This document shows positions 51,887-62,800 of a DNA stretch of 64,000 nucleotides, one piece after another. Both the position numbers and the translations under genes were made by a program. Within the stretch, counting starts at the first letter, position 1; each line of letters opens with the position of its first letter. The notes beneath the pieces are model-generated. The model did no database searches. It saw only the letters and a program-made list of their open reading frames with translations, and was not told the origin of the DNA. Origin of the DNA: Antedon bifida (lineage: Eukaryota > Echinodermata > Crinoidea > Comatulida > Antedonidae); the NCBI GenBank assembly GCA_963402885.1, contig OY727098.1, positions 16,106,717 through 16,170,716 on the forward strand, read 5' to 3'.

Positions 51887-51890
51887 CAAA

Positions 51891-54842
51891 AATATTACTT
51901 TAACTTGTTAACTTTGAAGTTAAAACTTGTTTTTTTATTTGGGTGTTCATTGAAAACAAATTTAAACACAAGAAATTTAAACCATATCCACTTTATTATG
52001 TCGAATTAAACCAGCTGTTTTTTAAAACTGTTCTGTCCTTCTCAAAAGACACATTTCTCTGAAGATGCAAGGTTTTTTTGGAGGCTTAAAAAAAAAATGT
52101 TTTCATAAATTGTTCTCTTATAATCCTATTCATAATTTATCGCTATTATGATTTGGAGGAAAGGCTTTTGTAGGTTTACACAGTATTCCCAAGAATACTA
52201 ATTAAAAATGTTTGTTAAAAAAATTATATTTTACTTTTCCTTCTATCAGTAAGTTTAAATAATTGTACTAAACAATGTTGATTAATATTACTTTGTATTT
52301 AATGTCATACTAACTTTAGTTAGTTAAAAGATATTGACATATTCCATCAACATTACCATGTCTATGTCTTCATTTTGAGCCTAATTTTCTCCATACTAAC
52401 AATTCTGACATCAATTGAAAAACTTCACATCACAAGCTAGAATCTTTGACACGGGACAAGGCACTAGTTGTTGTAATCATGCCCATGTGTTATTATAAAT
52501 GTTCTGTCCACTAATACTAGGTCAGTGCATATTAATTAACAACATTAAGTTTTTATCGTAAACCCAGGAAATGTGATAGAATTAGTGCACATAACACAAT
52601 GGTACAAATGGAGGAATAATCATTACATATGTCTTAATTTAAAAAGAAAATTAACAGATATTATTAAATGTGACAATTGATTTTTTAATGATTTTCAACA
52701 AGATTAATAAAAGAATGGAATGAGTGGTATTTATTCAATTAAACTTTGTACATACTAGATAATATTTAGTGAAGCTATAAATTTAACATCAATTTTTCAA
52801 CAAAAAATGTTATATTGGTAGATTGAAAATTAAATATGTTCATAATTTATATAATGTTTAAGTTTACCCAAATACTATTATTTGCCGGATTGAAAATTAA
52901 ATATTCATGTTTTTTATTTCCAAGCTTTTAAGTTAGTGTTATACTACCAAATACTATACTTTGTAGTTTTAGCAAACCTCAGGAATTACTCAAATAATTC
53001 CTGTTTAAAAATTGTTTTTCATAGCACTTAGGCATGATTGACTCCATTTCCAATAAAAAGGGTAAAGTGGCGTCAGAAGTACATATTTAAGATGGGTACG
53101 TGCAATTTTGGAGGTTTCTAAATTAACTAAGATGTCATCTTTATCTGTATTAACCCTTATCAAACACAACCCAGTTTATTTTGTACACAAATAGTAGCAT
53201 TCATATTCCATAGGGTGTACAATGTACAGTATGACTTGCCTATATTTTTAGATATAATTTGAATTTGTTTAAAGTAATATACAGTACTTGTAGTTGCCAT
53301 TTCTAATCCAGAGTATCTTGCTTTAATTTAAAGTAGTTGGATAAAATTTGATGACTAGAAGTTTGTATGTTAATTAAGTTAATAAATACATATTATATGA
53401 AAAAAATTTAAGTAGGAGCTTTAAACCAGTTAGTTCTTATGCCTAGACATAGATCCCATACTTATTATAATATAACAATTATTTTGTTTGTACAGGTTTA
53501 AATTATTTTGTCAGTTTATAGAAGAATATTGTTAACTGAACCAAAAACACATTAAATAACCTATATTTAATTAATATATTATGTTAAAAGAAGTATTTAT
53601 GAAATAATCTTTCATTCTAATCAATGGACATTCATAATTGTTATTTAAGGGTATTTTGAAGATTATTGGAGGTAATGAATTAAAAGCTTATAGTTATTTT
53701 ACTATTGTCTCCTAAAACAAAAAGAAAAATTGAATCAAATTTTGTTTTTTAAGAATAAAAAAATTACGATTATTTTCTAGTATGAACAATTTTAAATGCA
53801 TTAGTTTCTGTGCTCAAAATGTGTTTAATTTTCAAAATATCCAATATTTGTTCGTTTCCACCAGTCACATCCAATAATGTTCTAACCATTATACTGTAGA
53901 CCCTTTGATCAATAATTGATCACTTAAATTTTCGTTTATCTCAACTTACCACAAAGTGTCATCCAATAAATTTATAATCGCCAAGTTTTAAAAAAGATAA
54001 TAATCTAACTAAGAAAGTTTATTTAAAAGAATTATGCCAATTTACCTGTTATTTTTGCGGTAGCCCCATCATGAATTGAGCATTACCTTTGGGATTTCAG
54101 ATATTAACTGTGGACATATGTTTAGATGTGAAGGGGCATTCAACTTCCCCTTTTTATATGAAGCAGGTGTCTTTGTCAGATTTCTTGGCCTGATATTTTG
54201 CTGTTTGAATTCAACGCATTTTTGACCTCTGTTTTTAAAATTCAAATTATATTCTGAAATATTAAAAAAAAATGTTAATATATAATTTTTTGTTATGAAT
54301 CTGATTTTTTTACAAGAAAGAAATTATTTTGGGTTTTTTTTTTCAAATTTGTCACTGTATTCTTACTTAATTACACAATGAGAAGTATAAAAACATGTTT
54401 TATTATATTATAACTATATCTTATTTATTTTACTTGATCAACATCATTTTCCTTTTATTTTTGGCTTTTATAATGTTTCAAATTATGCTCTGTCGTTTGT
54501 CCTGTGTTTGCTTGGGTATAAGCCTGGAAATTTGATCCTTTAATTTTAAATTGGCCAGTTAAAATGAATGTCCTTGTGTTGCTAAATCTTGCAAAAAAAA
54601 AAATATGACATGACTGAGGAAAAGATAATATTCTTGTTTTCTATTTGCCGTTTAAAAGGAAATAATTGCGCATGATTTGGTAATTACAAATTTGATCATT
54701 TAATGTTTTTAAATGATAGCAGTGCATATTAATGTTATCAATAATGCAATATTCCAATAATTTTCATTAAAACAATTTTTTTTACAGCTTTAAAGTGTAA
54801 ATTAGAAATACTCGTTTAAACATCAACTAATTATTATTATCG
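51891..54842. other. Intronic AT-rich sequence
   Basis: I see no gene, repeat family or strong structure here. Confidence 0.5.
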
Positions 54843-55078
54843 GAGTTTTTATTGTTTTATTTATTTGTTTATTTCATCCATCAGCGAGTAACTCGCCAAT
54901 TACAGGATGGATTTAATAATTGCTTATTAAAACTAAGTCTCATTTGAGGCTTAGGGAGTGGAGTTGAAAGTGTCATGAGTTACAACTCTGGCATTAGGTC
55001 AGGATTGAACCCCAGATCTCGGGTCTTGTCAGATTACAAGGCAAGCATGTTAACCACCAAGTACAGCTCTACTACAAG
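54843..55078 (-). mobile_element. tRNA-derived SINE (minus orientation)
   Basis: The minus-strand head at about 55,070-55,005 resembles a tRNA promoter: A-box-like TTGGTGGTTAACATGCTTGCC-type stretch and B box GGGGTTCAATCC. The body includes GGCGAGTTACTCGCTGATGG and the left end is an AAATAAACAAATAAATAAAA tail. The head is too diverged to be a functional tRNA gene. Confidence 0.7.
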
Positions 55079-55082
55079 CTTT

Positions 55083-55236
55083 TACACTATCAAACTTTAT
55101 GTGACAAAAAAATGTGATGTGCCCATACATGGATATGATGATGTCATATTACTACCATCTTTGGTCATATCACTACCATATTTGAGTACATCACACTTTT
55201 TTGTCAAACTAGTTTGATATTGTAGACAGAGCTTTA
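55083..55236. mobile_element. MITE family A, near-complete foldback copy
   Basis: The left terminus TACACTATCAAACTTTATG, TGACAAAAAAATGTGATGTG is the near-complement of the right terminus TACATCACACTTTTTTGTCA, AACTAGTTTGATATTGTA. The element is bounded by TA on each side, and the right flank GACAGAGCTTTATA recurs next to other copies, so the true repeat may be longer. The interior has GATGATGTCATAT. TA flanking would fit Tc1/mariner-type mobilisation (inference). Confidence 0.75.
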
Positions 55237-55618
55237 TATTCCTCATTTGACAGAGTTTGAACTGAAAAACAACAATCAATACAGATTCCCTGTAGAATAA
55301 CTGATGTGTTTATTAATGTAATATATGTCAATAATAATATGTTGTCAGTAGAAGCGAAGAAGTAAATGCAACATGTTAAATTGTAAGATTAAGCCAACCA
55401 TTACAATTGAATTAAATATAGGTTTCAATGAACTTATTTAAACTATTAAAATAACATTATTTGAACATTATTTTTAAATAGGAAAGGGAAAAAATATAGT
55501 ATGAATGACAAATCATTTTATTACTACTTCAAGTTCAAGTTCATTCATGAAGATTTTGAAAGGAGATAAAAACATTATGGTCAGAAATCATTCCTAAAAA
55601 TGGCATTGACTTGTCCTA

Positions 55619-55759
55619 CTAATAGCACCTGCTATGGCTATCTTCATCAATTGCTTCTTTTATGTGATTCCCATGGTACTTCACAGCCCTTTCTATCCTT
55701 TTTTCGTTTGTATCGTGACACAGATCCGCACCTTTAAGACGCCGTAGCTCAAGAACTCC
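55619..55759 (-). pseudogene. 46-codon coding-like remnant, unknown
   Basis: A minus-strand frame bounded by stops on both sides reads GVLELRRLKGADLCHDTNEK, RIERAVKYHGNHIKEAIDED, SHSRCY. Its balanced use of charged residues is unlike the Phe/Ile/Tyr/Lys-rich noise frames around it. Tandem AAGTTC units at about 55,530-55,545 lie downstream on that strand, like the tail of a LINE, so it could be a retroelement scrap. The family is not recognised. Confidence 0.25.
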
Positions 55760-56032
55760 TCATGAATGACAACTCAATAACCAAATTAAACCCTTCTGCC
55801 TTCTATAGAAGCATTCAAAAACATAATTTAATTATTACATTTTTTAAAATTTAATCATATTTGTTTAGACATTTAATTTTTTAGTTATCTGTCAAATTAG
55901 ATAATTGTGGTAAGTGTTTAAATTCTACAGTAGTTTGACTGCAGTGTTCAAACCTGTTTTGAAGATGTTTCAACATGTTACAGGTTGCAATGTCAACTGA
56001 AGTATATTCAATCATAATTGTATTGTTTCTAG

Positions 56033-56104
56033 AAAGTGACAAGTTGTTCTTGTATAGCATCTTGCTGTCTACCCAAAGGATTCGCTATTCCCGTGATTCA
56101 CAGG
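56033..56104 (+). CDS. Possible Cys-rich linker exon of the collagen gene
   Basis: A 72-bp block after the acceptor GTATTGTTTCTAG and before the donor CACAGG|GTAACT, phase 0 at both ends and therefore compatible with the exons at 47,461 and 60,404. It reads KVTSCSCIASCC then LPKGFAIPVIHR, with five cysteines in nine residues' span. If included it would add a Cys cluster just before the CNRTVQC pair, which could form interchain disulfides. Against it, a different frame is also open here and continues to 56,166 (ending YFPGDLAGTFL), and no homology is recognised. Confidence 0.33.
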
Positions 56105-57454
56105 GTAACTTGATGCTACCAGAAGGGGGTTACTTCCCAGGAGATCTTGCCGGAACCTTTCTGTAAAAAAAATCTGAAATGACTCCTTTGGCGCAATTCT
56201 GTTGACAGAAACACTAATTATTTCTGTGAATTATTTGAAAAAATTGGTTTGACTTGAAGCGTGTTATAGGCATGCATCTGTTGTATTTATTATGAAAAAG
56301 AAGCATTTAATGAGACATAATTTTTCAAAAGAAAAGTTTGTTAAACTCTGTTACATGCCAACATTTGTATTATACTTAGGATTTAAAGCCTTATTATGAT
56401 ATTTAATTGTATACTTAAAGTAGCCAAGTTTAGTACTAAATGTCATTTAGCCCTGCATCAGTAAATTTAACCAATGGTTTTTAATTCTGGTGGATATGTA
56501 TGTATGTATGTCTTTTTCCATGTCTACATGTTGTACATTAGCAAAATGAAAGTTGATTGCCATATCTTTATTAGTCTCCTTAAGTACTTCTATTGTGGAT
56601 AAAACTGTTATCTCATTTTCACTATTTAAAAAAGATGTTTTTGGTCTTTGTTACAGTTTCTTTTACTTTGTGATTAAATTGAACCGAAAAAAAAACTATG
56701 AAATGAGAGAGGATGCTTTTAATAGCTTTTAGAAAGTTCATATTAAAGACAGGGATTTGTAGATTTGTGATGACTATTTTAAATGTCTTATATAATTTGA
56801 GTTATTAATTTAGTATCTGCACTATACTTACTACTGCACATCCGTGTAAAAAAATCTTGACAAATTTAGCAGAATTTACAAGATGACAAGGACAAGATGT
56901 AATAATTGTTACTCATAGATCCCAAAGAATTAATGTAATTATATAGAAACGCATTTCTATGTTTAAAAGTAGAATATTTTAATCTTTTGATCTTGCCCTC
57001 ACTCCATGAATTAGTGATACCCATGTTTAGTGCATGTTTTTCTAATCTCTCGACTGATTTGTCAAAGTACTATTCCCTTGGTTTACCCGCTTGCTAATTT
57101 TAGCAGATTATTGGGAAATCTCCTAGTTATAAGAAAGTCTAATCTTCTACATTACATGTAACATATCCTGACAAACATGGAAAACTTTCCTGATAATTTC
57201 AATATCTGAGATAATAATTTTCGTATCTTGTAACACTCTTTGTCAATCACGAATGCATAATTTAACATGCAAATATTTAGGTTACAAACATTTTTCGCTA
57301 ATTGTATATTTCACTATATTCAATATATATTTCTGTCAATCATACATTAATACATACAAACTGTGCTGCATTTTAAAATAAATTAACCGTTGATCTTCTT
57401 GAGTCACAAGTTGTGTGAATGCTAGATGATCTGTAGGAACCAGATTGAGAAACA

Positions 57455-57592
57455 TCCTCAGTCTACACTATCAAACTTTATGTGACAAAAAAATGTGATG
57501 TGCCCATATATGGACATGATGATGTCATATCATTATTTGGGCATATCACTACCATATTTGGGCACATCACACTTTTTTTGTCAAACTAGTCA
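57455..57592. mobile_element. MITE family A, copy with truncated right end
   Basis: The left end TCTACACTATCAAACTTTATG, interior ATGATGATGTCATATCA and right part GGGCACATCACACTTTTTTTG, TCAAACTAGT follow the 55.1-kb copy closely. The right terminus is cut after AACTAGT. Confidence 0.75.
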
Positions 57593-59255
57593 GAGCAATA
57601 TTATGCAAAGTAGCCCAGGTGGAGTGTTCAAACAAACCACCCAAACCCCTCAGCCCCCCCACCCGAAGCGCCATTTTCAAACTAGCAGCAGATGTGATGG
57701 TAAAATACAGTAGGCCCTGCTCATGAAGATTTTACCCCCTTTTATGGCAACATGAACCCCCTCTAAAAACCTTGGTGACAAGATTCTTGTGCTACATATT
57801 GTTTTGTTGGTGTTTGTGCGTGTTATTGATATTTAGAAGGAAAAACATTATAATGGATCTTAATCTTTTTAAAAATTATGCCAAGTAGGCAAGTGGCATT
57901 TATAAAGCAAAACAAACATTTGAAAATATTACATTACTGTTAAAGATAAGAAATAAGGATATTTCATTAAAAAATAGCTCTATTAGACCTTGAAGTATCT
58001 TCCATGATTACGAAGTGATATGCCATTCCTATGGGAATATACATAGGAAGGGAATAATTTGAAAGCAAAATCGATGTTGGCCTATTGTTGAGTCATTTTA
58101 ACACTATTGGATATTTTCTGTCATGTGGGATCTAATTTTAAGCAATTTTGATCGTAAGATCAAATCTCTTTGCACATTTTATTTGTATCATCAAGTTTGG
58201 AAGTAACTATAATAGGCATTGAGAAGACAGTTATAAAGTTGGGATGAAACTAGAAACAGACATTAGCGAAGACAGAATTATAGGGAATCATTTCCAAATT
58301 GAGTTAACTAGTGGCCATGGAATTTCAATTATTAAATTAAACAACCACAGCTCTGCCAAATATTTGTTTTCTTTTTTGTAATATATAAATTTACAACAAA
58401 AGCATAATACACCCATTTGTATAAAAATATTGATTTTTTTAAAAAAAATTGGAAAGGATAGCCACAAATCAATACTTCTGAAATCCAGAAAATAAAATGT
58501 CACTATGTGTATAATTAACATTATTGTTAGCTCTGACATGTCACTTGAATAATATGAATTTTTTTCAACCAAGGTTTATACTTCAAGTTGTAATTTCATC
58601 AAATCATAACCAAATTGAGAAATATAAAATGACATTATAATTTTCTACTACTGTAATTCTTTAAAAAAAACAAATTTTTAGAAAAAAATAACGTCCTGAT
58701 CAATTCAATATCTGTCCAAAAATAAAACTTTTTTCCTTGGTATATTCCCTACAGATTTCAAATCTGCAGGGTTTTCATGATTCATTTGTCTGCAGTTCCG
58801 CATGGATTAATTTGTGCAGGCCTCTGTAAAACATGGCTTCAATCCATGTGACTGGCTCGAGACATTTTTTTGGAACCTGATGGAGGCCTAGGTTTTTGAT
58901 ATGTTTTAACAGTAGGTCTGTGTGCTACTGTTCTTTTCCTAGCTGTTATATAGTGACCATATGCAAACTAAATAACACCATCCTAAGAGCAACTGTTCAA
59001 TGAAAGGAACTAAATTATGTTTTTGTCAACTAAATTATGTTGTGACACAGTGAAATGATGAAATGAAACAATGAAAGAAAATCAAACCTACTTGTTTAAA
59101 ATATATATGTATATATATTTTTGACAATTCTTCTATAGAAAATAATTAGTAATGTTATAAATGTTAATAATTTGTGAAGAAAATCATTAAAACCATTGAT
59201 ATCACAAATGTTTATCTCCAATACTGTTTATTCCTAGTTTTCATAAAGTTAATCA
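57593..59255. other. Intronic sequence
   Basis: No exon or recognised repeat supported. Confidence 0.5.
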
Positions 59256-59549
59256 TCATTAGATCATGGGAGACCTGGGAATATTGGTGTTGTATACTAT
59301 ATTGATTGTATCCTAGGTAAGATGCTTTACCCTCATCGTCCTTTGGATGGATGTAAAGCCGTTGGTCTTGTGTACATACATTGAATGTTCATTTAAAGAA
59401 CCTGGTACACTATTCGGAAAGAGCAGGAGATGTGTGATGATCTGAGTATGTGTTGCACTGTTAACTGCCATGGGTCTGTAGAGGGCCTAATCCGGATTTC
59501 CTCAGTTTCCAGTTAAACTTGAGGATGATAATAAATACCTTTACCTAAT
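59256..59549 (+). mobile_element. SINE-like repeat with ATAATAAATA tail
   Basis: A G+C-richer block with landmarks AAGATGCTTTACCCTCATCG, GTAAAGCCGTTGGTC.TGTG, TTAAAGAACCTGGTACACTATTC and a 3' end GAGGATGATAATAAATACC. This landmark order resembles a SINE body I associate with marine invertebrate genomes; that recollection should be checked. No tRNA B box is clear at its head. Confidence 0.5.
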
Positions 59550-60068
59550 TTTTTTAGCTGTAAAACCATGAAAGTGTTATTCTTTACAAATGTCAGGGGA
59601 GGATTCAAGGGTCCAGCCGACACAGGCTCCCTATAAATTTCACAAATTGTAATGCAAAAGATAGGACATCAAATTAAGTTCAGCACTTCATTTCTCTACT
59701 TTTAGACCCTCCCCCGCTATTTCAACATCCTGGATCTGCCACTGAATGTTTTAATGTACATTCCTTTTCCCTCAAATAACATTCTTTCACTAACATTGAT
59801 AATTGCTTGCATTATATTTCATACCCAATTTCATAGTCAATTAGGTAAAGGTAGACGTACCCTGTCTCAGAGACACTTGGGTCCTGCTTTGACAGAGCTT
59901 TTGTTAAATGGTTGAAGGCTGTTCATGTTCTAGTCAAATTAATGTCAAACTGTCATTCCCCATGAGCCCAGTTTGTGGCAAGTTCACTGAATAGTAATGT
60001 TCTACAAATTTGTTTATCTTTCTACATACCAGGTACACATTTTTACACACCTTTTAGTCACTGTGGAA

Positions 60069-60155
60069 TTAAAGTATTGTCTTAATAATAAAAAAAGTTT
60101 TTTGTTGAATTAGCCATTTTTAAGAATCATTCACTTTGGCCAATAATTGGGTCTG
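60069..60155. mobile_element. MITE family B, degenerate left-end fragment
   Basis: TTAA|AGTATTGTC, then A/T runs, TTTGTTGAATTAGCCATTTT and ATCATTCACTTTGGCCAA. This follows the order in the 46,985 copy (TGTTGAATATGCCATTTT, TAGTTATTCACTATGACC). The right end is not visible. Confidence 0.5.
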
Positions 60156-60403
60156 ATTCCCACTCCTTAATTCTGTTGAAGTACTGCTTATTTGATAGAA
60201 ATGTGTTTTAAAAATGTTCTTTAACAATTTATCAGACTTTATTTATACTTAGTAAATAATATTTTTAACAATGTAAATTTTGAAAATAAAGCTAATTAAA
60301 TAATATTATTTAGTCACAACGAAAACATTTTACTGTTTTTAACTAAACTACTGTACTGTATATTTAAGTAATATTGATTACCGGTATATCTTTTTATTGG
60401 CAG

Positions 60404-60472
60404 AAAGCGCAGTGCAATAGAACAGTACAATGCATAGGTTTACCAGGAGCACCAGGCAAACCTGGTATGGTT
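60404..60472 (+). CDS. Collagen exon with Cys pair, start of second Gly-X-Y block
   Basis: Acceptor ATCTTTTTATTGGCAG; donor GTT|GTAAGT; phase 0 both sides; 69 bp, 23 codons. It begins KAQCNRTVQC, then IGLPGAPGKPGMV. The two cysteines are separated by five residues. N-R-T between them is an N-glycosylation sequon. The collagen repeat then starts at once. Cysteines beside a collagen helix commonly cross-link the three chains (known for several non-fibrillar collagens), which I infer here. The mix of non-collagenous start and Gly-X-Y end in one exon marks the domain boundary exactly. Confidence 0.85.
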
Positions 60473-60650
60473 GTAAGTAGCTTTATGGTTATTTAATATT
60501 AAGAAAATTATTGTTCAAATTGTTTGGGATTTTAATGTACTAATAAGGGGGAACGTGCCAAAAAGTAGGTTGTAAAGCACGATAATTAAGCTGGAACTAT
60601 ATTCATGGAATACATTGGACATTATGTATTCTAAAAAAAAAGAGAGAAAA

Positions 60651-60889
60651 CTAATAATAAATCGAAAAAAATCCCTATTTAATGATATCTTGTTATTTCT
60701 TTATTTTCTTTATTTTTTTTTTCTTTTTCCGTGTTGTTTAAATCTTGTCTTTGTTTGGGCATGTCTGCCACAAGCTTTTTGCTTTTTTGAACATGCCTTC
60801 TTCAATCATATTACCTTTCTTCACACCATTTTGTATACTGTTTTTATTTGAAGAAAATAAATGTTACTTTGAATTGAATTGAATTGAAC
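60651..60889 (+). mobile_element. LINE 3' tail with (GAATT)n repeat
   Basis: A T-rich block containing TTGGGCATGTCTGCCACAAGC and GAACATGCC ends with GAAAATAAATGTTACTTTGAAT followed by four pentamer units (TGAATTGAATTGAATTGAA). A CR1/L2-like 3' end is the best explanation. It stops about 14 bp before the next collagen acceptor and may supply part of that intron's pyrimidine tract region. Confidence 0.5.
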
Positions 60890-60903
60890 TTTCCTTCTTA
60901 TAG

Positions 60904-60939
60904 GGCTCAAGAGGTTCCAGAGGATTCCCAGGTTTTCCG
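60904..60939 (+). CDS. Collagen exon, 36 bp
   Basis: Acceptor CTTTCCTTCTTATAG; donor CCG|GTTTGT, rather weak. Phase 0. It encodes GSRGSRGFPGFP, four perfect Gly-X-Y triplets. It lies immediately after a LINE tail insertion. Confidence 0.88.
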
Positions 60940-61349
60940 GTTTGTGCATCCTTCCAGACATTCTAAATGATACGCAGCAATCTTTTTATTATATACTACC
61001 CTTTTTTGACTTGCATGTTTTTCTTTGTAACTTCTATGTGGAATGTATGAAAGATAGTATACCCATAAAAATGTTCCAGGTGTTTAATTCAGAGAGAGTT
61101 TTAAATAAATAAATATAAATGTTGACTGATCTCTTAAAATGAAACACGATTCTGCTTTTGCTGTTTAAAGAAATGTTGAACTGATTTTAAGTTTTTGCAG
61201 TAGATAAAATTGATCATTATGATCTGTATGTATTTTAAGTTGTGTTGGTTTTCTGATGCCTTTACATTTTAAATGTTTAACATGTGTTGTATTCTTTTAT
61301 TTATTGTTCATTATAAAATTATTTATTGTTTTTTGTCTTTCTTTTTCAG

Positions 61350-61367
61350 GGTCCAATAGGTGGAGAT
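61350..61367 (+). CDS. Collagen micro-exon, 18 bp
   Basis: Acceptor TGTCTTTCTTTTTCAG; donor GAT|GTAAGT. It encodes GPIGGD, two triplets, phase 0. Small size is offset by near-perfect splice sites and the Gly-X-Y fit. Confidence 0.83.
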
Positions 61368-61689
61368 GTAAGTAAATATTTCTAGATATTTAGAGTTGCC
61401 TCTTCGTTTAAGTGAGAAAAGTTGCAAAAATAGAGAGTAGAACTGTGATATTTGTTGATGTATGCCTAGGCACTGCTGTGACTATATATTTGTTTTGAGA
61501 TTAAGCTCAGATTGTGTTGGGTCCAATTCAAGAACATATCAACCATGTATTCAGTACACAATTATGTGAAAATCTTCTATATGATTTACAGTAGTACTCC
61601 TAATTGAATGCAAATAGAAATAATTTGCTGTTATTAACTGTTATTTATTATATCCATTTCTAATAACTTGTTTTTCTTTTATCTTGTAG

Positions 61690-61725
61690 GGTCCTCCAGG
61701 ATTTCCAGGGTCTATCGGATTACCA
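61690..61725 (+). CDS. Collagen exon, 36 bp
   Basis: Acceptor TTCTTTTATCTTGTAG; donor CCA|GTAAGT. It encodes GPPGFPGSIGLP, phase 0. Prolines in the Y position (LP, PP) are candidates for hydroxylation. Confidence 0.9.
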
Positions 61726-62385
61726 GTAAGTACAGTATTTAACATTCTTTTTATATTTATGTATTTATATTTTCCAATTCTTAATTAATTAATTTTGTAA
61801 TTTTTATGTTAAATTGATCTATCAATCTAGCCCTTTTTATGTTACACAAACAATACTCACAGAAGTTATATTAACTTTGTAAAAAGAAACATTATAGAAC
61901 AAAATTATCGGTATAAATTCAAATACTAATTGAATAATTATTAAATCTATTAACTTACCCTGAAGTAAAAAAATGATTTCAATAATATATTGTGTGATTA
62001 GATATTTAGTTTAAATAGTTTGGATACTGTTTGAAATGTACTGATATTTGTGTGTAGAGCCAGGGCCGCTAACTAGATGTTTGTAGAGGACGTTTCTTAT
62101 TTCTTGTCTTATTTCCCTCGTGATCGAAGCTGTCATATATATAGACCTTAATAATCTCTGTATGATGACAAGTAACATAAACCAATGCCCTAACTGTTTT
62201 CAGAAATTGAACAAAACATGCTTAGGAAAATTGAAATAATCTGCTGATTTCCACTACAAAACGTTGAATAATACAATAGGACACAAATGAAAAAGTAATG
62301 ACATAGGATTAAATAAAATTTGAAAAAAATAAAAAAAGTATCTTCTTGTTGATCATTTTACTATTTCTGTTTCTCTTCCTCACAG

Positions 62386-62439
62386 GGAAAAGATGGTATA
62401 AATGGATCGGCTGGTGAAATGGGTGAAAAGGGTCCAAAG
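62386..62439 (+). CDS. Collagen exon, 54 bp
   Basis: Acceptor TCTGTTTCTCTTCCTCACAG; donor AAG|GTAAAT. It encodes six triplets, GKDGINGSAGEMGEKGPK, phase 0. 54 bp is the classical collagen exon unit. N-G-S within it is an N-glycosylation sequon, unusual inside a collagen helix. Confidence 0.92.
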
Positions 62440-62616
62440 GTAAATTTATATTGTTGTCTGTAGGCCAGAAATGTATTTTCACAGATTTTTAAACGAAAAG
62501 AAAGATTAAAATACATGTTATTGATATGGATTTTTTTAATGAATTTATGGTATTCTATATCATATTATGTCTTTTTAAGATTATATGTTTTAATAATTAA
62601 GTTTTATTTACCATAG

Positions 62617-62652
62617 GGAGACAAAGGAGAAGATGGAAAATCAGGTCCTATG
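62617..62652 (+). CDS. Collagen exon, 36 bp
   Basis: Acceptor TTTTATTTACCATAG; donor ATG|GTAAGC. It encodes GDKGEDGKSGPM, phase 0. It is highly charged, continuing the Lys/Glu/Asp-rich stretch of the previous exon. Confidence 0.9.
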
Positions 62653-62711
62653 GTAAGCATAACACTACAATATAATATAACTCTTAGCAGGCAATATCTG
62701 TATAAAAATAA

Positions 62712-62800
62712 TAATAATGGTTGACTTTTATATAGCCTAATACAAACGTTTCTGAACACTTTACATCATACTTATATAGCTCTTTATACAAGTGTATAAG
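62712..62800 (-). mobile_element. SINE fragment related to the 5.2-kb copy
   Basis: An (AAT)n run, then GGTTGACTTTTATATAGCCTAA, CTGAACACTTTACATCA, resembles the 3' portion of the SINE at 5,158-5,450 (ATAATATCCTTGATTTATATAG, GCGCCTAA, CGCTGAACATTATTACC). The tRNA-like head is absent. Confidence 0.45.

Larger units (their letters stand above)
48195..51890 (-). mobile_element. Full-length CR1/L2-type non-LTR retrotransposon
   Basis: Read on the minus strand: a 5' UTR of about 310 nt beginning near 51,886 with a palindromic GTGAAC-GGACGT-GTTCAC patch, one intact ORF (51,576 to 48,376), a 3' UTR of about 180 nt, and a 3' tail of ATGAA units (AAATGAAATGAAATG, about 48,195-48,215). A short tail repeat instead of poly-A, together with the EN-RT arrangement, fits the CR1/L2 group. 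AATATT occurs at both flanks (48,189-48,194 and 51,891-51,896) and could be a short target-site duplication, but in AT-rich DNA this is weak. The intact ORF implies a young insertion. Its orientation is antisense to the collagen gene. Confidence 0.88.
47494..60403. other. Largest intron of the collagen gene, 12.9 kb
   Basis: It contains the full-length antisense LINE (48.2-51.9 kb), a tRNA-derived SINE, two MITE family A copies, a second SINE at 59.3 kb and a family B fragment at 60.07 kb. A Cys-rich exon candidate at 56,033-56,104 would split it in two if real. Sequence from 51.9 to 54.8 kb shows nothing recognisable. Confidence 0.6.

Noticed and set aside
55005..55070. Possible tRNA gene on the minus strand
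   Set aside because: A/B-box-like sequences are present, but the cloverleaf is not intact and the segment is the head of a SINE.
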